Shown one piece after another: positions 60,187 through 64,000 of a stretch of 64,000 nt of DNA. The position numbers and the translations under genes were made by a program. Origin of the DNA: DAOPYU01 sp942493245 (lineage in GTDB: Bacteria > Sumerlaeota > Sumerlaeia > UBA8349); assembly GCA_942493245.1 (NCBI GenBank), contig OW818685.1, positions 496,001 to 560,000 of the forward strand, read 5' to 3'. Numbering within the stretch: the first letter of the stretch is position 1; each line of letters starts with the position of its first letter. Under the pieces are notes generated by a model. That model was not told the origin of the DNA. It did not search any database and saw nothing but the letters and a program-made list of their open reading frames with translations.

Positions 60187-61908
60187 ATGGTTACCATCGA
60201 AGTCAACGGTAGAACCATTCAGGCCAAGCCGGGCGAGATGTTGCTGGCCGCTTTGCGGCGCGCGAGCATCCACGTGCCGACGCTCTGTAACATTGACGGC
60301 CTGTTTCCCAGCGGCGCTTGTCGCATGTGTGTGGTCGAGATCGAAGGGCAGCGCAACCTGGTTCCCAGCTGTGCCTTCCCGGTCAACGAAGGAATGAAGG
60401 TGCGCACACACACACCGCGGACGGTTCGCGCGCGGCGCACGATTATCGAACTGCTGCTGGCCAACCACCCCGACGACTGTCTCTATTGCGTGCGCAGCGG
60501 CGACTGCCAGTTGCAGACGCTGGCCAACGATCTGGGCGTGCGCCAGCGGCGGTTCAAGGGCGAGCGCTCGATGCACCATCTGGACATGTCCGGTCCGTCC
60601 ATTGTGCGCGATCAGGACAAGTGCATTCTTTGCGGCAAGTGCGTGCGCATCTGCGAGGAAGTGCAGGGCGTGTCGGCGATCGATTTCGTCGGACGCGGCA
60701 GCAAGGCGGAAGTGGCCACGACGTTCAATCAGGGCCTGAACCTGTCGAGTTGCGTGAACTGCGGGCAGTGCATCAAGGTTTGTCCCACGGGTGCGTTGCG
60801 CGAGCAGAGCGACATCAAGCACGTGATGACCGCTTTGAACAACCCGGATTTGCATGTCGTGGTGCAGCACGCGCCGGCAGTCTCGGTGACCCTGGGCGAG
60901 CTTTTCGGGTTCAAGCCGGGTACCGATTGTCTGGGTCTGCTCAATGCGGCTCTGCGCCGGCTCGGTTTCAATAAAGTGTTCGATACGTCTTTCAGCGCCG
61001 ACCTGACCATCATGGAAGAGGCGTCGGAACTGGTGCAGCGTCTCACGACCGGTGGAACGGTGCCCATGTTCACGAGCTGTTCGCCGGCGTGGATCAAGTT
61101 CATGGAACAATTCTACCCCGACATGCTCGGTCATCTTTCGACCTGCAAAAGCCCGCAGCAGATGCTCGGCGCCGTTATCAAGAGTTACTATGCCGAGCGC
61201 GAGGGAATTGACCCGTCGAAGATTTTCTCCGTGTCGGTCATGCCCTGTACGGCGAAGAAATTCGAGTCGGGCCGCGCCGAAATGAGCCACGGGCACGTGC
61301 AGGATGTGGACGCGGTTCTCACCGTTCGCGAACTGGCGCGCATCATCACCATGCGGGGCATTGACTTCCAGAGCCTCGAGCCGGAACCGGCGGACAATCC
61401 GTTTGGCCAGCGCAGTACGGCGGGCAAACTGTTCGGCGCCACGGGCGGCGTGATGGAAGCGGCGATCCGTACGGCGCATTTCCTGGTGACCGGGAAAGAA
61501 CTCAAGGAACTCAAGGTCCAGGAAGTGCGCGGCCTCGACGGGATCAAGGAAGCGCACATTCAGGTGGGTGATTTGACCCTGGGGGTGGCCGTGGTCAGCG
61601 GGTTGCAGAACGCGCACAAGATTGTGCAGCAGGTGCGCGACGGACGCAAGGATCTCCACTTCATCGAGGTGATGAGTTGTCCGGGTGGGTGTATCGCCGG
61701 TGGCGGCACGCCGCTGGGTATTGATCCTGCCGACGCGCGCGCGCGCATGAAGGCCCTCTATGATATTGACCAGAAGGAAATCGTCCGCACGTCGCACACG
61801 AACGAATCTATCAAACGTCTCTATGACGAGTATCTGGGCAAACCGCTTGGAGAAAAGAGCCACCACCTGCTGCATACGTCTTATGCCCAGCGCGAAGTGG
61901 TGAGCTGA
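60187..61908 (+). CDS. hydA: [FeFe]-hydrogenase catalytic subunit HydA
   Basis: A 573-residue catalytic subunit that makes or oxidises H2. In order: plant-type [2Fe-2S] domain (CNIDGLFPSGACRMCVVEI, residues about 34-52); His-Cys3 [4Fe-4S] motif (HPDDCLYCVRSGDCQLQ, about 94-110); two [4Fe-4S] clusters (CILCGKCVRICEE, CVNCGQCIKVCPTGAL); and the H-cluster domain. Its three signatures are TSCSPAW (L1), MPCTAKKFE (L2) and EVMSCPGGCIAGGGTP (L3). L1 has Ser where the textbook motif TSCCPxW has its second Cys. It lacks the extra C-terminal [2Fe-2S] domain found in some HydA proteins. AAGGAGAGGG precedes the ATG. With HydB and HydC it suggests a soluble, possibly electron-bifurcating, enzyme. Confidence 0.96.
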   Translation: MVTIEVNGRTIQAKPGEMLLAALRRASIHVPTLCNIDGLFPSGACRMCVVEIEGQRNLVPSCAFPVNEGMKVRTHTPRTVRARRTIIELLLANHPDDCLYCVRSGDCQLQTLANDLGVRQRRFKGERSMHHLDMSGPSIVRDQDKCILCGKCVRICEEVQGVSAIDFVGRGSKAEVATTFNQGLNLSSCVNCGQCIKVCPTGALREQSDIKHVMTALNNPDLHVVVQHAPAVSVTLGELFGFKPGTDCLGLLNAALRRLGFNKVFDTSFSADLTIMEEASELVQRLTTGGTVPMFTSCSPAWIKFMEQFYPDMLGHLSTCKSPQQMLGAVIKSYYAEREGIDPSKIFSVSVMPCTAKKFESGRAEMSHGHVQDVDAVLTVRELARIITMRGIDFQSLEPEPADNPFGQRSTAGKLFGATGGVMEAAIRTAHFLVTGKELKELKVQEVRGLDGIKEAHIQVGDLTLGVAVVSGLQNAHKIVQQVRDGRKDLHFIEVMSCPGGCIAGGGTPLGIDPADARARMKALYDIDQKEIVRTSHTNESIKRLYDEYLGKPLGEKSHHLLHTSYAQREVVS

Positions 61909-61963
61909 GGGCGCGGTCCATCCGCCGCCCCAGCGGGACTCTCAGGAAACGGAGAACGCACAC

Positions 61964-62359
61964 ATGGAAAGCGTCACGCAAACAGGCACAATCCTCGTCG
62001 TTGACGACGATCCGGATTTTCGCCAGGAAATGAAATACTACCTCGAACGCGACGGTTTTACCGTGGTCGAGGCCGCCAGCCAGCGCGAGGCGAGCGACCG
62101 GATTCGCGACATGAAACCCGATCTGGCCGTTATCAACCTGGTGATGGAACAACTGGATTCGGGGTTTGTCCTGTCGTATCATATCAAGAAGGCCTACCCG
62201 ACGGTGCCGGTGATTCTGGTCACCGCCTCGACGGGGGACACGCATCTGGACTTCGACACGGCCACTGAGTCGGAACGTTCCTGGATCAAGGCCGATGTGC
62301 TGCTCCAGAAGCCCCTGCGCTACGAGCAGATCAAGCGTGAAATCCTGCGCCTGATCTGA
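61964..62359 (+). CDS. Stand-alone receiver domain lacking the phosphoacceptor Asp
   Basis: A 131-residue single receiver (CheY-like) domain with no output domain. The acidic pocket is present (VVDDDPDF, residues about 12-19), as are the Thr/Ser switch in LVTAST (about 86-91) and the conserved Lys in LLQKPL (about 114-119). The phosphoacceptor position reads Asn: PDLAVINLVM (AAC codon) instead of the usual LxDxxM. It is therefore probably not phosphorylated in the normal way. It lies 55 bases after hydA and before hydE on the same strand, so a role linked to the hydrogenase is likely but unknown. CGGAGAACG precedes the ATG. Confidence 0.88.
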   Translation: MESVTQTGTILVVDDDPDFRQEMKYYLERDGFTVVEAASQREASDRIRDMKPDLAVINLVMEQLDSGFVLSYHIKKAYPTVPVILVTASTGDTHLDFDTATESERSWIKADVLLQKPLRYEQIKREILRLI

Positions 62360-62379
62360 CAGGGTGGAGCCGGAAAATA

Positions 62380-62432
62380 AAGAGGGGGATTTCCGTTCCT
62401 GGGAGCGTTTCCAGAACGGGGATCTCCCTCTT
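62380..62432 (+). terminator. Hairpin between the receiver gene and hydE
   Basis: AAGAGGGGGATTTCCGTTC pairs with GAACGGGGATCTCCCTCTT with few mismatches around a 15-base loop. It is followed by CCTTAAAG rather than a long T-run. As it lies inside the hyd gene series, it may partly terminate transcription or protect the hydABC message. Confidence 0.65.
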
Positions 62433-62512
62433 CCTTAAAGAATACCGGCCGCCGTTATTTCTGGCTCTGCTGCAGAGACTCGGACGGGTTGGAAGAGAGG
62501 AAAACGAACCGA

Positions 62513-63601
62513 ATGAACCGGGATGAACGGATCTCCTGGCTTCGCGAAACAGATGCCGGACGGCTTGAGGGCTTGTGGCAGGAGGCCAATCGCGTCCGGG
62601 TGGAAAATGTGGGCGATGCTGTTCATTTGCGGGGGCTGATCGAGTTCTCGAACCATTGTCGGCGCTCGTGCGCTTACTGCGGATTGCGGGTGCAGAACCG
62701 GCAGGTGGAACGGTACCGGATGCTCCCCGAAGAAATCCTTGAATGCGCTCATCAGGCCCGGCGTTTTGGTTATGGCACGGTGGTCTTGCAGTCGGGTGAG
62801 GACCTCGAGATTGCCTCGGGTTGGCTGGCGGCCCTGATTCGGCGAATCAAAGATGAAACCGGACTGGCCGTGACCCTGAGTCTTGGAGAACGGCGGATTG
62901 AAGAATTTGAAAGGTGGCGGTTGGCGGGAGCCGATCGCTACCTTTTGCGTTTTGAGACGTCCAATCCGCGGCTTTTCGATCGGATTCACCCCCCCGTGGG
63001 AACGGAGAAATCCGACCGAGTGGCGTTGCTGCGTGTCCTGCGTCAACTGGGCTACGAAGTGGGCAGCGGGGTGATGGTGGGGATTCCCGGTCAGACGTAC
63101 GAGGATCTGGCGAACGATCTGGAATTGTTTCGCGAACTGGATCTGGACATGATCGGCATCGGGCCGTTCATTCCGCATCCGGCCACGCCTCTGGCGGTCC
63201 AGCCGGGCGCTCCGGCTCCGAACGACCAGACGCCCAACGACGAACTCATGACCTACAAGATGGTGGCGCTGACCCGTCTGATGTGTCCGCTCAGCAACAT
63301 TCCCAGCACCACGGCTCTGGCCACGCTCAACAAAGAGCAGGGGCGCGAACTGGGCCTGATGCGGGGCGCCAATATCGTCATGCCCAACCTGACGCCCCCG
63401 AAGTACCGCGCCCTATATGAAATTTACCCCGACAAGGCTTGTGTGAACGAAACTGCCGAGCAGTGCCAGCATTGTTTGCGTGGCCGCATCGAGATAATTG
63501 GCCGTCATGTGGGGACCGGATCGGGGATTTCTCCCAACTGGGAGGTCCGCTTTGGAAAAAAAGCGGTTGAATTCGCAGACTCACAGGGCGATATTGAATA
63601 A
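62513..63601 (+). CDS. hydE: [FeFe]-hydrogenase maturase HydE (radical SAM)
   Basis: A 362-residue radical SAM enzyme required to build the di-iron subcluster of the H-cluster. The cluster-binding CX3CX2C motif is CRRSCAYCG (residues about 46-54) after LRGLIEFSNH, a context typical of HydE. VLQSGEDL, FETSNPRLFDRIHP, VMVGIPGQTYEDLANDL and IGPFIPHP match the family barrel. The C-terminal CVNETAEQCQHC holds three further cysteines as in many HydE proteins. The ATG at 62513 (MNRDERISWL) is preferred to a TTG at 62489. It is followed by hydG 105 bases later; hydF is not in the window. Confidence 0.94.
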   Translation: MNRDERISWLRETDAGRLEGLWQEANRVRVENVGDAVHLRGLIEFSNHCRRSCAYCGLRVQNRQVERYRMLPEEILECAHQARRFGYGTVVLQSGEDLEIASGWLAALIRRIKDETGLAVTLSLGERRIEEFERWRLAGADRYLLRFETSNPRLFDRIHPPVGTEKSDRVALLRVLRQLGYEVGSGVMVGIPGQTYEDLANDLELFRELDLDMIGIGPFIPHPATPLAVQPGAPAPNDQTPNDELMTYKMVALTRLMCPLSNIPSTTALATLNKEQGRELGLMRGANIVMPNLTPPKYRALYEIYPDKACVNETAEQCQHCLRGRIEIIGRHVGTGSGISPNWEVRFGKKAVEFADSQGDIE

Positions 63602-63610
63602 TTGGGTCAG

Positions 63611-63687
63611 GCGGGCGCTTGCCGCCCAGAGACTAAAACACGCGAGCCGGGTACCTGCCGGCTCCATTTCGGGGAGACGGTCTCCCC
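63611..63687 (+). other. Cluster of three small hairpins in the hydE-hydG spacer
   Basis: Three short perfect stems follow each other in the 105-base spacer: GGCGGGCGCTTGCCGCC region (63611-63627), GAGCCGG/CCGGCTC (63644-63650 with 63658-63664) and GGGGAGA/TCTCCCC (63671-63677 with 63681-63687). The last lies 19 bases before the hydG start. They may act in mRNA stability or translation; this is a guess. Confidence 0.4.
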
Positions 63688-63706
63688 TGACAGGAAGTGA
63701 AAGAAC

Positions 63707-64000
63707 ATGGGTTCCCTGGTGGAAATGCAATGTGGCGCAAATGCGGTGGATTTCATTGACGAGGCGTTGTTGACGCAACTGGCGGCGTTGCCCGCTCCCG
63801 ATCCGGGACGCGTGCGCGAGATCATTGCCAAGAGTCTCGACAAGCAGGCGCTGACGGTCGAGGAAACCGCTCTCTTGATCGCGGCGGAAGATCCCGCTCT
63901 GGTCGAGGAAATTTTCGAGGCCGCCCGCACGCTCAAACGGAATGTCTATGGCAATCGGATTGTCCTCTTTGCCCCGCTCTATATCGGAAACGATTGTGTG
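63707..64000 (+). CDS. hydG: [FeFe]-hydrogenase maturase HydG, N-terminal part (runs off the window)
   Basis: The first 98 codons of HydG, the radical SAM tyrosine lyase that makes CO and CN ligands for the H-cluster. The N-terminal pattern VDFIDEALLTQLAALPAPDP, then GLT-type helix LTVEETALLIAAEDPALVEE, and LKRNVYGNRIVLFAPLYIGN leads into the first Cys of the cluster motif at the window edge (GNDCV). AGGAAG lies 10 bases before the ATG. The order hydE-hydG after hydA supports a full maturation set, with hydF presumably further on. Confidence 0.93.
   Translation, partial: MGSLVEMQCGANAVDFIDEALLTQLAALPAPDPGRVREIIAKSLDKQALTVEETALLIAAEDPALVEEIFEAARTLKRNVYGNRIVLFAPLYIGNDCV

Overview
The window is GC-rich bacterial chromosome from what is probably an uncultured anaerobic or microaerobic bacterium. 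I cannot place it by a marker gene: there is no rRNA or tRNA gene here. Several traits recur in the PVC group and in candidate phyla such as Sumerlaeota and Hydrogenedentota: Tat-exported Gfo/Idh/MocA oxidoreductases beside a ThuA/DUF1080/HEAT-repeat protein and a PmoA-like (DUF6807) protein, a pseudopilin with the PNFLEAQTRAK context, a GxxExxY protein, and intergenic regions packed with many palindrome families. The phylum call is inference only.

Layout. 1-7.1 kb: accA, an NtrC-type sigma54 activator, a UbiD-family decarboxylase, a GxxExxY protein with a decayed second copy, two small membrane proteins and a TPR-methyltransferase. 7.6-10.7 kb: a single-chain type IIG restriction-modification enzyme between repeat-rich spacers. 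11.5-14.6 kb: lysS and rsmB, overlapping by 4 bases. 14.7-23.7 kb: five minus-strand genes that look like one carbohydrate-processing operon (PmoA-like, two Tat Gfo/Idh/MocA, a UroD/MtaA-like protein, ThuA-DUF1080-HEAT). 24.4-27.7 kb: ahcY and a chemoreceptor. 28.2-29.6 kb: a complete insertion sequence with inverted repeats and a 4-bp target duplication. 30.5-34.8 kb: DUF3592 protein, a FliL-domain lipoprotein with an XRE/cyclase-like regulator, a sugar-phosphate isomerase-like protein and a pseudopilin. 36-42.6 kb: PutA and Tdh (divergent amino-acid catabolism), a ferredoxin-nitroreductase and an SGNH-hydrolase lipoprotein. 42.9-46.1 kb: three tandem paralogues of a membrane-anchored family I do not recognise. 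46.9-56.7 kb: RNase HI, a PilZ-REC-REC protein, dNTPase, another Gfo/Idh/MocA, two secreted phosphoesterases and an aldo/keto reductase. 56.9 kb to the end: rex-hydC-hydB-hydA-receiver-hydE-hydG, a trimeric [FeFe]-hydrogenase operon with its maturases.

The hydrogenase operon gives the clearest physiology. HydABC would exchange electrons among NADH, ferredoxin and H2. Rex, encoded first, has a near-consensus operator on its own promoter, so the set should be derepressed when NADH is high. PutA and Tdh point to amino-acid oxidation, and the 14.7-23.7 kb cluster to processing of modified sugars outside the cytoplasm.

The strongest candidates for something undescribed are: (1) the three tandem paralogues, two of which have nearly identical N-terminal halves and divergent C-terminal halves; (2) a GxxExxY nuclease-like gene embedded in periodic palindromes, with a truncated second gene-plus-palindrome unit beside it; (3) at least six sequence-unrelated intergenic repeat families built from 8-11 bp tandem units, most of them arranged as inverted pairs, including one nested inside another; (4) an XRE regulator fused to a degenerate cyclase domain beside a FliL-domain lipoprotein; and (5) a receiver domain without its phosphoacceptor Asp inside the hydrogenase operon.
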